Part shown: positions 24,682-33,576 of the stretch, piece after piece
Layout of the letters: each line of letters starts with the position of its first letter
How positions within the stretch are numbered: position 1 is the first letter of the stretch
Assembly (NCBI RefSeq): GCF_001567585.1
Contig: NZ_LRQV01000009.1
Coordinates: forward strand, 1 to 64,000
DNA: 64,000 nt
DNA from: Micromonospora rosaria
GTDB lineage: Bacteria; Actinomycetota; Actinomycetes; Mycobacteriales; Micromonosporaceae
Direction of reading: 5' to 3'
Made by a program: the position numbers and the translations under genes
Notes under the pieces: generated by a model
What the model saw: only the letters and a program-made list of their open reading frames with translations
Databases searched by the model: none
Told to the model about the DNA's origin: nothing

Positions 24682-25146
24682 TCAGACCGCGCGGTCCCGG
24701 GTCCGCCAGAGCCAGGCGAGGCCGAGCACCGGCAGCACCAGCGGGATGTAGCCGTAGCCGCTGCCGAACTCCGACCAGACCGTCTCGTCGGGGAAGAGCG
24801 CCGGTCGGGCCAGGCTCAGCGCGCCCACGCCCAGCACCCCGACGAGTTCCACCAGGCAGCAGACCAGCGCCGTCCGGCGTCCGCCCGTCCCGGCGCGGGC
24901 CAGCCCGACCGCGGCGACGATGTAGATCACCGCCGCCAGGCCGGAGAGCAGGTACGCCACCGGCGCCTCGGCGAGCCGCGTCGCGATCTGGAGCCCGGCC
25001 CGCGAGGTGGCCGCGATGGCGAACAGCAGGTACACCGCGATCAGCAGTCTGCCGGGGCCCCGGTTGGTGGCCGGCGCTCCCTCCGCCGTCGTGCCGCCCG
25101 GGGGCGTCGCCGCCGGACCGCCCGGGGACCGTACCGGGTCAGCCAC
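24682..25146 (-). CDS. Small four-span membrane protein
   Basis: A 154-residue protein with a Pro/Gly-rich cytoplasmic start and four hydrophobic segments (LLIAVYLLFAIAATSRAG, AYLLSGLAAVIYIVAAVGLA, TALVCCLVELVGVLGVGAL, GYIPLVLPVLGLAWLW). Integral-membrane proteins of this layout are common hypothetical genes in Micromonosporaceae. The GTG start overlaps the stop of the upstream membrane-protein gene by eight bases, so the two are expressed together. Function not recognised. Confidence 0.75.
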   Translation of the reverse strand: MADPVRSPGGPAATPPGGTTAEGAPATNRGPGRLLIAVYLLFAIAATSRAGLQIATRLAEAPVAYLLSGLAAVIYIVAAVGLARAGTGGRRTALVCCLVELVGVLGVGALSLARPALFPDETVWSEFGSGYGYIPLVLPVLGLAWLWRTRDRAV

Positions 25147-25549
25147 CGGTGCCCCCGGTGCCGACGAACTCCCAGGTCTGCTGCAACCGGACCACCACCA
25201 CCGGGGTGACCAGGCAGATCGCGCAGACGATCGCCGAGCCCCAGCGGGTCGGCTCCATCCGGGCCAGCACCGCCGCCAGCGGCGGCAGGCAGACCAGCGT
25301 CGCCACGTACCCGAAGAAGGCGCCCGGCTCGCCCGGTCGCTCCCCGCCGCCGAGCGCGACCAGCGCCACCACGGTCAGCGCGAGCAGCCCGACTTCGAGC
25401 ACGGCCAGGCCGACGAACTGCACCCGGTCCGGCGGCCGGTGGCGCAGCGTCGCCACCAGGGCCCACCCCGCGAGGACGAGCGACAGCACGATCGTCACCG
25501 TCGCCAGGACGCCGTCCACCGGCGAGCCGGTCGCGGCTGGGCTGGTCAC
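25139..25549 (-). CDS. Small four-span membrane protein
   Basis: A 136-residue hydrophobic protein (VLATVTIVLSLVLAGWALVA, GLAVLEVGLLALTVVALVAL, FFGYVATLVCLPPLAAVLA, AIVCAICLVTPVVVVRL). It is the first gene of a two-gene operon with the small membrane protein that follows. The GTG at 25549 is the only start before the first membrane segment. No function is recognised; the pair might form a small complex. Confidence 0.72.
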   Translation of the reverse strand: MTSPAATGSPVDGVLATVTIVLSLVLAGWALVATLRHRPPDRVQFVGLAVLEVGLLALTVVALVALGGGERPGEPGAFFGYVATLVCLPPLAAVLARMEPTRWGSAIVCAICLVTPVVVVRLQQTWEFVGTGGTGG

Positions 25550-25787
25550 CGGGGAGCCCCGGTCGTTGCCTCGGTCACCGGCACAGCCTACTAAGCGTCG
25601 TAGTACTCGCCGACGGTGGCGGCGGTCGCCGGCGCGGGGGTGTCGGAAGGCACCGGCCTCCGGGAGGGCGGGGGCGCCGGCCTTCGGGGGTGCTGTGTCG
25701 GCCCGCCGCCCGCCAGCCGGGTCCGGGCACTAGCGTGGAGCGCGACCGCCGCGTCCGGTGGCGGACCACGACACCAAGGGGGTACCC

Positions 25788-26687
25788 GTGCTGCGGTTCG
25801 GCGTGTTCGGCACCGGCCACTGGGCGGCGAAGACGCACGCCGCCGCGCTCGACGCGCACCCCCGCGCCGAACTCGCCGGGGTCTGGGGCCGCGACCCGGC
25901 GAAGGCCGCCGCGCTCGCCGACCGGCACGGGGTACCGGCGTACACCGACGCCGACGCGCTGATCGAGGCGGTCGACGCGGTCTCGGTCGCGCTGCCGCCG
26001 GACGTCCAGGCCGACATCGCCTACCGGGCCGCCACCGCCGGCCGGCACCTGCTGCTGGACAAGCCCCTCGCGTTGACCCTGGCCGACGCCGACCGGGTGG
26101 TGGCCGCCGCCGGGCAGTCGGGGGTCGCCTCGGTGGTCTTCTTCACCGGTCGGTTCCACCCGGACGTCGCCGCCTTCCTCGCCTCGACCGCCGCCGCCGG
26201 GGGCTGGCACACCGCCCACGCGGTCCGGTACGGCTCGGTCCTGCAGCCCGGCAGCCCGTACCACAACTCGGCCTGGCGGCACCAGCACGGCGCGCTCTGG
26301 GATCTCGGCCCGCACGCCCTGTCGATCCTGCTGCCGGTGCTCGGCCGGGTGACCCGGGTGGCCGCGATGGACGGGGCGCGGGGCGTGGTGAACCTGCTGC
26401 TCACCCACGACGGGGGCGCGACCAGCACGGTGTCGCTCACCCTGGAGGCCCCGCCCGACGCGATCGGCAGGGACACCGTGTTCTACGGCGAGAACGGCGT
26501 GGAGACCGCCCCGCCGGGCGACGGCAGTTCGCTGACCGCGTTCGGGGTGGCGATCGACCAGTTGCTGGAGGAGATCGACGCGGGCACCCGCGACCACCGC
26601 TGCGACGTCCGGTTCGGCCGTGAGGTGGTCGCCGTGCTCACCGCCGCCGAGACCGCCCGCGCCACCGGCCGGACCGTCGACGCCTGA
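25788..26687 (+). CDS. Gfo/Idh/MocA-family oxidoreductase
   Basis: A 299-residue NAD(P)-dependent sugar or inositol dehydrogenase-like protein. The N-terminal Rossmann fold (LRFGVFGTGHWAAKTHAAAL), the LDKPLALTLADAD block holding the conserved Lys-Pro, and the C-terminal beta-sheet domain (HNSAWRHQHGALWDLGPHALSILL) fit the family. The start is placed at GTG 25788 because AAGGGG lies five bases upstream; a longer GTG reading from 25758 adds ten residues without a site. The substrate is unknown, and there is no pathway partner beside it. Confidence 0.85.
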   Translation: MLRFGVFGTGHWAAKTHAAALDAHPRAELAGVWGRDPAKAAALADRHGVPAYTDADALIEAVDAVSVALPPDVQADIAYRAATAGRHLLLDKPLALTLADADRVVAAAGQSGVASVVFFTGRFHPDVAAFLASTAAAGGWHTAHAVRYGSVLQPGSPYHNSAWRHQHGALWDLGPHALSILLPVLGRVTRVAAMDGARGVVNLLLTHDGGATSTVSLTLEAPPDAIGRDTVFYGENGVETAPPGDGSSLTAFGVAIDQLLEEIDAGTRDHRCDVRFGREVVAVLTAAETARATGRTVDA

Positions 26688-26704
26688 CCCGGCCGGCCAC
26701 CCCG

Positions 26705-26902
26705 TCAGGTGCGGCTGGCGAGGGCGTCGGCGAGGTCGACGGGGGAGTCGAAGCTCTCCGCCGGCAACGCCTGGAGGAGTTGCAACAGCGGGGTGCTGGC
26801 CCCGTTCTCCTGGCCCCAGCGGATCAGGTCCGCCCGGGAGACCGGGTAGTCGAGCCCGGCCAGGTACTCCTGCAACTGCGCCCCGGTGACGGTCATGGGC
26901 AT
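26705..26902 (-). CDS. DUF2795 small protein
   Basis: A 65-residue acidic protein of the DUF2795 family: LQEYLAGLDYPVSRADLIRW followed by LLQLLQALPAESFDSPVDLADALA. These small helical proteins are widespread in actinobacteria, often in stress-related settings, and have no established biochemical role. ATG 26902 or ATG 26896 are both possible. It is convergent with the oxidoreductase gene and divergent from the erythromycin-esterase homologue. Confidence 0.82.
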   Translation of the reverse strand: MPMTVTGAQLQEYLAGLDYPVSRADLIRWGQENGASTPLLQLLQALPAESFDSPVDLADALASRT

Positions 26903-26965
26903 CGGCTACCCGCTGCGCCGCGTCGCACACCGGTTTGTCGCCGTGGGCGCCGGGTAGCCGCGACC

Positions 26966-28222
26966 ATGCTGGTACAGCGGCTCGGCGTGCCGAGCGACTT
27001 CGACCCGTTGCTGGCGCGGGCCCGGGACGCCCGGGTGGTCATGATCGGCGAGGCCACGCACGGCAGCCACGACTACTACCGGCTGCGGGAGCAGCTCACC
27101 CGGCGGCTGATCGCCGAGTGCGGCTTCTCCTTCGTGGCGGTGGAGGGGGACTGGCCGGACTGCGACCGGGTGCACCGCTCGGTGGTCGGCGCCGCCGGGG
27201 GCGCGGCGGACCCGCGTACCGCGTTGGAGCGGTTCGAGCGCTGGCCGACCTGGATGTGGGCGAACGCCGAGGTGGCGCGCTTCTGCCGGTGGCTGCGGGC
27301 GTGGAACCTGGAGCGACCCGAGGCGGGCCGGGTCGGCTTCCACGGGCTCGACGTGTACAGCCTCTGGGAGTCGATGCAGGCGATCTTCGACTACCTGGGC
27401 GAGGAGGACCCGGACTCGCTGGAGGCGGCCCAGGAGGCGTACCGGTGCTTCGAGCCGTACGGCAAGCGGGTCGAGGAGTACGGCATGGCCAGCCGGTTCG
27501 TCTCGGCCCGGTGCGAGGAGGAGGTGGTCCGGCTGCTCGCCCGGACCCGGGAACACGCCGCCTCGGACGGCCCGGACAGCTTCTCCGCCTGGCAGAACGC
27601 GGAGGTGGTGGCCGGCGCGGAGCGCTACTACCGGGCGATGGTCGGCGGTGGGCCGCAGTCGTGGAACGTGCGGGACGTGCACATGGCCGACACCCTGGAC
27701 CGGCTGCTGGACCGGTACGGCCCGGACGCCCGGGGCGTGGTGTGGGCGCACAACACCCACGTCGGGGACGCGCGGGCCACCGACATGGCCGCCGACGGGA
27801 TGGTCAACCTGGGTCAGCTCGCCCGGGAGCGGCACGGGGCCGGCGCGGTCTGCCTGGTCGGGCTGGGCGCGTACCGGGGGACGGTGGTCGCCGCGCCCCG
27901 GTGGGGGTCGGCCGCCGAGACGATGGTGGTCCCGCCGGCCCGGCCGGGCTCGGTGGAGCACCGGATGCACGAACTGCTGCCGGAGCGGGCGGTGCTGGTC
28001 TTCGGCGGCCCGGACCAGCCGGGCTGGGTGACCGACACCGTGGACCACCGGGCGATCGGGGTGGTCTACGACCCGAGCTTCGAGTCCTGGGGCAACTACG
28101 TGCCGACCCGGCTGGCGCAGCGGTACGACGGGTTCATCTGGTGCGACGAGGCCACCGCGCTGCACCCGCTGCCCGCCCTGGTCGCCCCCGGCGAGCTGGA
28201 GACCTGGCCGGCCGGGGTGTGA
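26966..28222 (+). CDS. Erythromycin-esterase family protein
   Basis: A 418-residue member of the erythromycin esterase (EreA/EreB) superfamily. Catalytic region: MIGEATHGSHDYYRLREQL (the essential His and Glu), FVAVEGDWPDC, VGFHGLDVYSLWESM, and VVWAHNTHVGDARATDM. Known Ere enzymes open the macrolactone of erythromycin, but most chromosomal homologues act on unknown esters. The ATG at 26966 begins close to the domain; longer readings overlap the DUF2795 gene antisense. It is monocistronic with a strong terminator. Confidence 0.85.
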   Translation: MLVQRLGVPSDFDPLLARARDARVVMIGEATHGSHDYYRLREQLTRRLIAECGFSFVAVEGDWPDCDRVHRSVVGAAGGAADPRTALERFERWPTWMWANAEVARFCRWLRAWNLERPEAGRVGFHGLDVYSLWESMQAIFDYLGEEDPDSLEAAQEAYRCFEPYGKRVEEYGMASRFVSARCEEEVVRLLARTREHAASDGPDSFSAWQNAEVVAGAERYYRAMVGGGPQSWNVRDVHMADTLDRLLDRYGPDARGVVWAHNTHVGDARATDMAADGMVNLGQLARERHGAGAVCLVGLGAYRGTVVAAPRWGSAAETMVVPPARPGSVEHRMHELLPERAVLVFGGPDQPGWVTDTVDHRAIGVVYDPSFESWGNYVPTRLAQRYDGFIWCDEATALHPLPALVAPGELETWPAGV

Positions 28223-28253
28223 GGGGCAGCAGCCGCCGGGGCGGACGTGGCGC

Positions 28254-28284
28254 GGCCCCCGTCACCACGGGGGTGACGGGGGCC
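28254..28284. terminator. Bidirectional hairpin terminator
   Basis: A perfect 13-bp stem (GGCCCCCGTCACC at 28254-28266 with 28272-28284, loop ACGGG) between the convergent esterase and MMPL genes. Confidence 0.75.
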
Positions 28285-28303
28285 GGTCGGGCCGGTGTCG
28301 CGG

Positions 28304-30499
28304 TTACGCCCGGACGGGGGCCTGCTCGTCGAGCTGGGCGCGCAGCTTCTCGCCCTCGATGTCGACGTTCGGCGTGATCCGGTCCAGCCAGCGCGGCAGC
28401 CACCAGGCCTTCCTGCCGAGCAGGGACATCACCGCCGGGACGATGGTCATCCGGACCACGAAGGCGTCGATCGCCACGCCGATGGCGAGGGCGAAGCCGA
28501 TCGACTTGATCACCGGGTCCTCCAGGAAGAAGACGAAGCCCCCGAAGACCGCGATCATGATCAGGGCGGCGGCGGTGACCACCCGGGCGCCGTGCCCCAT
28601 GCCGTTGATGGTGGCCTGCTGGGCGGTGTCCCCGTGGACGAAGTCCTCCCGCATCCGGGAGACCAGGAAGACCTCGTAGTCCATGGCCAGGCCGAACAGG
28701 ATGCCGATGAGCAGGATCGGCAGGAAGCTGATCAGCGGGCCGGGGGTGTCCAGCCCGACCAGCCCGGCCAGCGTGCCCTCCTGGAACACCGCCACCGTGA
28801 TGCCGAAGGTCGCCGCCACGGTGAGCAGGAAGCCCAGCGCCGCCTTCACCGGGACCAGGATCGACCGGAACACCAGCATCAGCAGCAGGATCGACAGGCC
28901 GACCACGAGCACCAGGTAGACCGGCATGGCGTCGGCGAGCTTCTCGGAGACGTCGATGCCGACGGCGGTGACCCCGGTGAGCAGCACGTCGACCTGGTTG
29001 ACGTCGGCCACCGCGGCGCGGATGTCGTGGACCAGGTCCTCGGTGGCCGGGTCGGTCGGCCCGGCCTGCGGGATGACCGCCAGCAGGGCGGTGTTCCCGC
29101 TCGGGCTGAACTGGGCCGGCGCCACGGCGATCACCCCGCCGGTGCCCTGGATCGCCTGGCTGACCTGCGGGATCGACGCCTGGACGGCCTGCGGCTGGTC
29201 ACCGGTGACGACCACGGCGAGCCGGCCGGTGAAGCCCGGTCCGAAGCCCTCCCGGATCAGGTCGTTGTTCGCCCGGGCCGGCGAGTCGACCGGGGCGGTC
29301 CGGTCGTCCGGCAGGGCCAGGCGCATGTCCTGGGCCGGCAGCGCGAGCGCCCCCAGGCCGATCAGCCCGACCAGGATCACCGGGATGCGCAGCCGGGTGA
29401 TCCAGTGCGCCCACCGGAAGCCGAAGGTGGTGCGGTCCTCGGCCGGGACCGCCCGCTCCGGGTCGCCGGCCTGGCCGGCGACGGCGGCCCGCTGCTTGCG
29501 GGAGAGCACCCGGTGACCGGCGAAGCCCAGCAGGGCGGGCTGGAGGGTGATCGCGACCAGCACGGCCACCGTGACGGTGCCCGCCGCGGCGAGGCCCATC
29601 GCGCTGAGGAAGGGGATCCCGACGACGGAGAGCCCGGCCAGGGCGATGACCACGGTGGCCCCGGCGAAGACCACGGCCGAGCCGGCGGTGCCGACCGCCC
29701 GGCCGACCGCCTCGTCCGGTGCCAGCCCTTCAAGGAGGTTCTGCCGGTGCCGGGAGGTGATGAACAGCGAGTAGTCGATGCCGACGGCCAGGCCCAGCAT
29801 CAGCGCCAGGATCGGGGTGACGTCGGTCATCTCGAAGACGTTGCTCAGGGCGTACAGGCCGGCCATGCCGACGCCGACGCCGATCAGGGCGTTGAGCATG
29901 GTCATCCCGGCGGCGACCAGGGAACCGAAGGTGATCACCAGGACGACGGCGGCCACCAGGACGCCGAGCGCCTCGGTGGAGCCGACCTCCGGTACGGCGG
30001 CGAGCACCTCACCGCCGGGGGCGACCTCCCAGCCCTGCGCCTCGGCCGCCGCGCCGACCTTGCCGTACGCCTCGCGCTGCTCGTCGGTGATGCTGTCCGC
30101 CCGGTCGGCGAACTGCACCTGCACCAGGCCGTACCGGCCGTCGGGGGAGACGGCGCCGGCCTGCACGGGGTTCACCGCGGCGACCACCCCGGGCACCTGG
30201 GCCGCCTCGTCGACCAGGCCCTGCACCACCGCCTGCCCCTCGGGGCTGGCCAGCCCGCCCTCCGCCGGGGCCTTGACCGCGATGGTGCCGGTGGCGCCGC
30301 TGGCGGCCGGGAACTGCTCGGCCAGCAGGTCGATCGCGCGCTGCGACTCGGTGCCGGGCATCGAGAGGTTGCTCGACATGGGGCCGCGCAGCGTCGCCGC
30401 GGCGAGGCCGAGGCCGACGAGTACGACGAGCCAGACGGCGACGACGAGTCGCCGACGGCGCAACGATGCCCGGCCGAGCCGGTACAACAGGGTCGCCAT
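28304..30499 (-). CDS. MMPL/RND-family exporter
   Basis: A 731-residue transporter of the MMPL (RND) type. Two halves each begin with one membrane span and a large extracellular loop, followed by five spans. Typical stretches are LGLAVGIDYSLFITSRHRQNL and GILFGLAMDYEVFLVSRMRED, both carrying the conserved Asp-Tyr pair for proton coupling. Family members export lipids, siderophores or drugs. The ATG at 30499 follows AAGGA. It is downstream of a TetR gene by 73 bp, and both should be transcribed from the region with two tandem operators at 31144-31178. Confidence 0.93.
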   Translation of the reverse strand: MATLLYRLGRASLRRRRLVVAVWLVVLVGLGLAAATLRGPMSSNLSMPGTESQRAIDLLAEQFPAASGATGTIAVKAPAEGGLASPEGQAVVQGLVDEAAQVPGVVAAVNPVQAGAVSPDGRYGLVQVQFADRADSITDEQREAYGKVGAAAEAQGWEVAPGGEVLAAVPEVGSTEALGVLVAAVVLVITFGSLVAAGMTMLNALIGVGVGMAGLYALSNVFEMTDVTPILALMLGLAVGIDYSLFITSRHRQNLLEGLAPDEAVGRAVGTAGSAVVFAGATVVIALAGLSVVGIPFLSAMGLAAAGTVTVAVLVAITLQPALLGFAGHRVLSRKQRAAVAGQAGDPERAVPAEDRTTFGFRWAHWITRLRIPVILVGLIGLGALALPAQDMRLALPDDRTAPVDSPARANNDLIREGFGPGFTGRLAVVVTGDQPQAVQASIPQVSQAIQGTGGVIAVAPAQFSPSGNTALLAVIPQAGPTDPATEDLVHDIRAAVADVNQVDVLLTGVTAVGIDVSEKLADAMPVYLVLVVGLSILLLMLVFRSILVPVKAALGFLLTVAATFGITVAVFQEGTLAGLVGLDTPGPLISFLPILLIGILFGLAMDYEVFLVSRMREDFVHGDTAQQATINGMGHGARVVTAAALIMIAVFGGFVFFLEDPVIKSIGFALAIGVAIDAFVVRMTIVPAVMSLLGRKAWWLPRWLDRITPNVDIEGEKLRAQLDEQAPVRA

Positions 30500-30572
30500 G
30501 GAGATCCTTGTCCTCGGGGTTGGTGGGGTCGGTCGGTCCGGGGGCCGGTCGGGGCGGGTCCGCCGGAGGCGG

Positions 30573-31115
30573 TCAGTCGGGTGGTTCGACGGCCCGGCCG
30601 AGAACCGCCAGTAGGGCGGGGCGTAGTTCCTCGTCCGGCAGGTCGCCGAACTCCGGGCAGGTGTGGGCGATCCCGGCCAGCGCGACCAGCGCGGCGACCC
30701 GGGCGGTCGGCCGCGGCGAGCCGGCGAGCGCCTCGATCAGCCGGTCGGTGCCCTGGCGGACGTGGGTGAACTCGGGGTGGTGCAGCAGCTCGGGCAGGTC
30801 CCCCCGGAGCAGCGCGATCTCCCGGCGGAACCGCACCGCGAGGTCGACGAAGCCCTCGACCGCGGCCCGCTGGGCCGCGGCTCCGGTCAACCCGTCGAAG
30901 CGCGTGACCATCGCGTGGAACGCCGCGATCGCCGGTGCCATCAGCTCCCCGAGGAGCGCCTCCTTGCTGGCGAAGTGGTAGAGCACCGCCGCCTTGGAGC
31001 AGCCCACCTCGCGGGCGATGTCCTGCAACGACGTGCCCTTGTACCCGGACACGGCGAACCGCCGCGCCGCCGCGGCAAGGATCTCGTCGTGGGTCTCCGG
31101 TACCGCCCGTGCCAT
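30573..31115 (-). CDS. TetR-family repressor of the MMPL operon
   Basis: A 180-residue TetR-type regulator with the N-terminal [47 protein letters not shown] and an all-helical ligand-binding domain. The ATG at 31115 follows GGGAGGTGG. It precedes the MMPL gene on the same strand. Two identical 16-bp palindromes lie 29 and 48 bp upstream of its start, so it very probably represses itself and the exporter and is released by an exported ligand. Confidence 0.9.
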   Translation of the reverse strand: MARAVPETHDEILAAAARRFAVSGYKGTSLQDIAREVGCSKAAVLYHFASKEALLGELMAPAIAAFHAMVTRFDGLTGAAAQRAAVEGFVDLAVRFRREIALLRGDLPELLHHPEFTHVRQGTDRLIEALAGSPRPTARVAALVALAGIAHTCPEFGDLPDEELRPALLAVLGRAVEPPD

Positions 31116-31143
31116 CCGGCCACCTCCCGGCGACCAGGATGCC

Positions 31144-31178
31144 TGACCGATCGGTCAGACCCTGACCGATCGGTCAGA
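31144..31178. promoter_or_regulatory. Two tandem TetR operators
   Basis: The palindrome CTGACCGATCGGTCAG occurs twice, at 31144-31159 and 31163-31178, with a 19-bp repeat distance (three bases between the copies). It is upstream of the TetR-MMPL operon and is the expected binding site of that regulator. Confidence 0.88.
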
Positions 31179-31251
31179 ATCGTGGCGCAGGACACACCGA
31201 CTTGCCCGGATTGGTACCCGCCGAGGGGTCGGGTAGGAGGGCCGGCGAGGC

Positions 31252-32496
31252 TCAGGCGGCCGGGGCGGGGCGGGGGCGGACCAGGTACAGCAGAACGGCG
31301 GCGGCGACGAAGAAGACGCTCATCGAGGCCGCCATCGGCAGCAGCGAGTCGTACCCGAAGATGCCGGTCAGCGGGGTGACCAGGGCCCCGGTGAGGAAGC
31401 TCAGGCCGCCCTGGAGCGCGGCGGCGGTGCCGGCGGAGCGGCGGCCGGCCTCCTGGGCGAGCGCCGTCGTGGCCGGCATGGTGAAGCCCATCCCGCCCAC
31501 GACGACGCAGAGCAGGGCCCACGGTACGGCCAGCGGCACCGTCGCCGGATCGGCCAGGGCGGCGCCCAGCAGGCCCAGCGCGGCCACGGTCGAGGCGACC
31601 ACCCCGACGGTCCGCAGCCGGACCGCCCCGACCCGCAGCACCAGCAGCCGGAACAGCAGCCCGGCCCCGGCCATCGCGGCGGCGTTGGTGGCGAAGACGA
31701 CGGTGTACGTCGACGGGCTGACGTCGAAGGCGGACTGGAGGACGAAGGACGAGCCGCCGATGTAGATGAAGAACCCGCCGGTGGCCAGGCAGACCAGCAC
31801 CACGTGTCGCATGAACGCCCAGTCCCGGGCCAGGTCGGCCATCCGCGCGCCGGTCTGGCGCAGCCCGGCGGGCTGCCGGCGGTGCCGGGGCAGGGTCTCC
31901 CGGATGCCGAGCAGCACCGCGACGAACATCGCCACGCCGAGCCCGGCGAGGGCGGCGAAGACGGTACGCCAGGTGCCGTGGGCCAGGATCAGGCCGCCGA
32001 CGGCCGGGGCGACGACCGGGCTGAGGAAGGTGATCGACGAGATCAGGCCGAAGGTGGCGGCGGCCCGGTCGCCCCGGTGCGTGTCGGTCACCGTGGCCCG
32101 GGCCAGCGCCACCCCGCCGCCCGCGACGACGCCCTGGAGCAGCCGGGCCGTCACCAGCACCGGGCCGTTCGGGGCGAGGGCGCAGACCACGGAGAGGAGG
32201 GCGAACAGGGCGCAGCCGACCAGCAGCAGCCGGCGTCGCCCCCATGCGTCGCTGAGCGGGCCGAGCAGGAGCTGTCCGGCGGCCAGCCCGACGACGAACG
32301 CGGTGAGGGTGAGCTGGGCGACGGCGGCGCTGGTGGACAGCGAGCGTTGCAGGTCCGGCAGGGCGGCGATGTAGGTGTCCGTGGCGAACGGGCCGACCCC
32401 GAGCAGGAACACCAGGGCCACCAGCGAGGGGGCCCGGACGGGCGACTGCGGGCCGGCCGGGTCGGGCCGGACGGCGGACTGCTGCGTCGTGCTCAC
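31252..32496 (-). CDS. Bcr/CflA-type MFS drug exporter
   Basis: A 414-residue 12-span MFS transporter. The Bcr/CflA hallmarks are FATDTYIAALPDLQRSL in the first span, GQLLLGPLSDAWGRRRLLL (motif A) and ARLLQGVVAGGGVALARATV (motif C region). Such proteins expel antibiotics such as bicyclomycin or chloramphenicol. The GTG at 32496 (VSTTQQ) follows GAGG and precedes the first span. It ends a minus-strand run SDR-TauD-MFS read from the TTGGCAA-rich gap at 34.4 kb, which makes it the best candidate exporter for the cluster product. Confidence 0.87.
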   Translation of the reverse strand: MSTTQQSAVRPDPAGPQSPVRAPSLVALVFLLGVGPFATDTYIAALPDLQRSLSTSAAVAQLTLTAFVVGLAAGQLLLGPLSDAWGRRRLLLVGCALFALLSVVCALAPNGPVLVTARLLQGVVAGGGVALARATVTDTHRGDRAAATFGLISSITFLSPVVAPAVGGLILAHGTWRTVFAALAGLGVAMFVAVLLGIRETLPRHRRQPAGLRQTGARMADLARDWAFMRHVVLVCLATGGFFIYIGGSSFVLQSAFDVSPSTYTVVFATNAAAMAGAGLLFRLLVLRVGAVRLRTVGVVASTVAALGLLGAALADPATVPLAVPWALLCVVVGGMGFTMPATTALAQEAGRRSAGTAAALQGGLSFLTGALVTPLTGIFGYDSLLPMAASMSVFFVAAAVLLYLVRPRPAPAA

Positions 32497-32602
32497 GGGG
32501 GACCTCACACTCCGGGGCGGGCCGTGCGGGGACGGGCGGACGCCGGTGACGCGGGCGAGGGCGCGGCGGGCACCCTCGCCCGCGCCGGGACGTCCGGCGT
32601 GG

Positions 32603-33505
32603 TCAGTGGTGGGGGCCCGAGTACCGGGACATGTCGCCGCGCAGCACGACGGCGGGTCGGCCGTCCACCCCGACCGGTACGTCACCGGCGACGGTGACCC
32701 GTTCGCAGCGGCGGTGCGCGGTGCCGTAGTCGTAGATGGCGTAGTGCTGGGTGGCCCGGTTGTCCCAGATCGCCAGGTCACCGACGCGCCAGCGCCAGCG
32801 TACCGTGTGTTCCGGCATGGTCACGTAGTCCTGGAGGGCGCGCAGCACGTCCCGGGAGGCCTGCGGGCTGAGGCCGCTGATCCGCCGGGCGAAGCCGCCG
32901 AGGACCAGGGCGCGTTCCCCGGTCTCCGGGTGCACCCGCACCGCCGGGTGCTCGGTCTCGAAGACGGTCGAGACGTAGTCGAGCTTGCCGCGGACCACGG
33001 TGGCGTCGGTGTAGTCGGAGTCGTTGCTGTGCACCACCCGCAGCCGGTCGGCCAGCTCGCGCAGCTCGGTGGGGAGGGCGTGGTACGCGGCGACCGCGTT
33101 GGCCCACATGGTGTCCCCGCCCACCGGCGGGATGACCACGGCGTGCAGCAGGGCGAGGGCCGGCGGCCGGTCGACGAAGGTCAGGTCGGTGTGCCAGTGG
33201 TTGGCCCGGGTGCCCTGGGCCGAGTCGATCTCCCGCAGGTACGGCTTCTCCTGCGGCGGCGCGAAGATCGGGTGTCCCTTGGTCAGCTCGCCGAAGCGCT
33301 GGGCGAACTCCACCTGCCGGGCGTAGTCGAGGCGCTGGTCGCGCAGGAACACCACCTTGTGCTCCAGCAGCGCCGCCCGGATCCGGGCGATCACGTCGTC
33401 GCCGAGCGGGCCGGCGGCGTCCACCCCGGTGATCTCGGCGCCGATCGCGCCGGCCAGCCGGGTCACGCCGATCTCCGTCTGCGGCGGGGCGTACGAGTCG
33501 AGCAT
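32603..33505 (-). CDS. TauD/TfdA-type 2-oxoglutarate dioxygenase
   Basis: A 300-residue non-haem iron dioxygenase of the taurine dioxygenase family. The iron triad is HWHTDLTF (His and Asp) with the distal His in NRATQHYAIYDY, and the 2-oxoglutarate-binding Arg is in RRCERVTV. The front half (IGAEITGVDAAGPLGDDVIARI, EHKVVFLRDQ) fits the family too. Homologues in biosynthetic clusters hydroxylate or desaturate amino acids. The ATG at 33505 follows AGAGGAGA. It lies between the SDR and the MFS genes, with gaps of 71 and 106 bp. Confidence 0.87.
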   Translation of the reverse strand: MLDSYAPPQTEIGVTRLAGAIGAEITGVDAAGPLGDDVIARIRAALLEHKVVFLRDQRLDYARQVEFAQRFGELTKGHPIFAPPQEKPYLREIDSAQGTRANHWHTDLTFVDRPPALALLHAVVIPPVGGDTMWANAVAAYHALPTELRELADRLRVVHSNDSDYTDATVVRGKLDYVSTVFETEHPAVRVHPETGERALVLGGFARRISGLSPQASRDVLRALQDYVTMPEHTVRWRWRVGDLAIWDNRATQHYAIYDYGTAHRRCERVTVAGDVPVGVDGRPAVVLRGDMSRYSGPHH

Positions 33506-33576
33506 GTCGGTCTCCTCTCTGGGGGCGGGCGGCGGGGCCGGCCGGTCCACGCGCGTACCGGCCGGCGGACCCGCCG

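Noticed and set aside
26966..28222. Erythromycin-esterase homologue as a cluster gene or true macrolide resistance
   Set aside because: It is separated from the cluster by the TetR-MMPL operon and a terminator, and most family members act on unknown esters.
28295..30769. An open frame of more than 800 codons antisense to the MMPL gene
   Set aside because: It is a GC-bias shadow: rich in Asp/Gly/His/Arg with no recognisable domain, while the opposite strand encodes a complete MMPL transporter.
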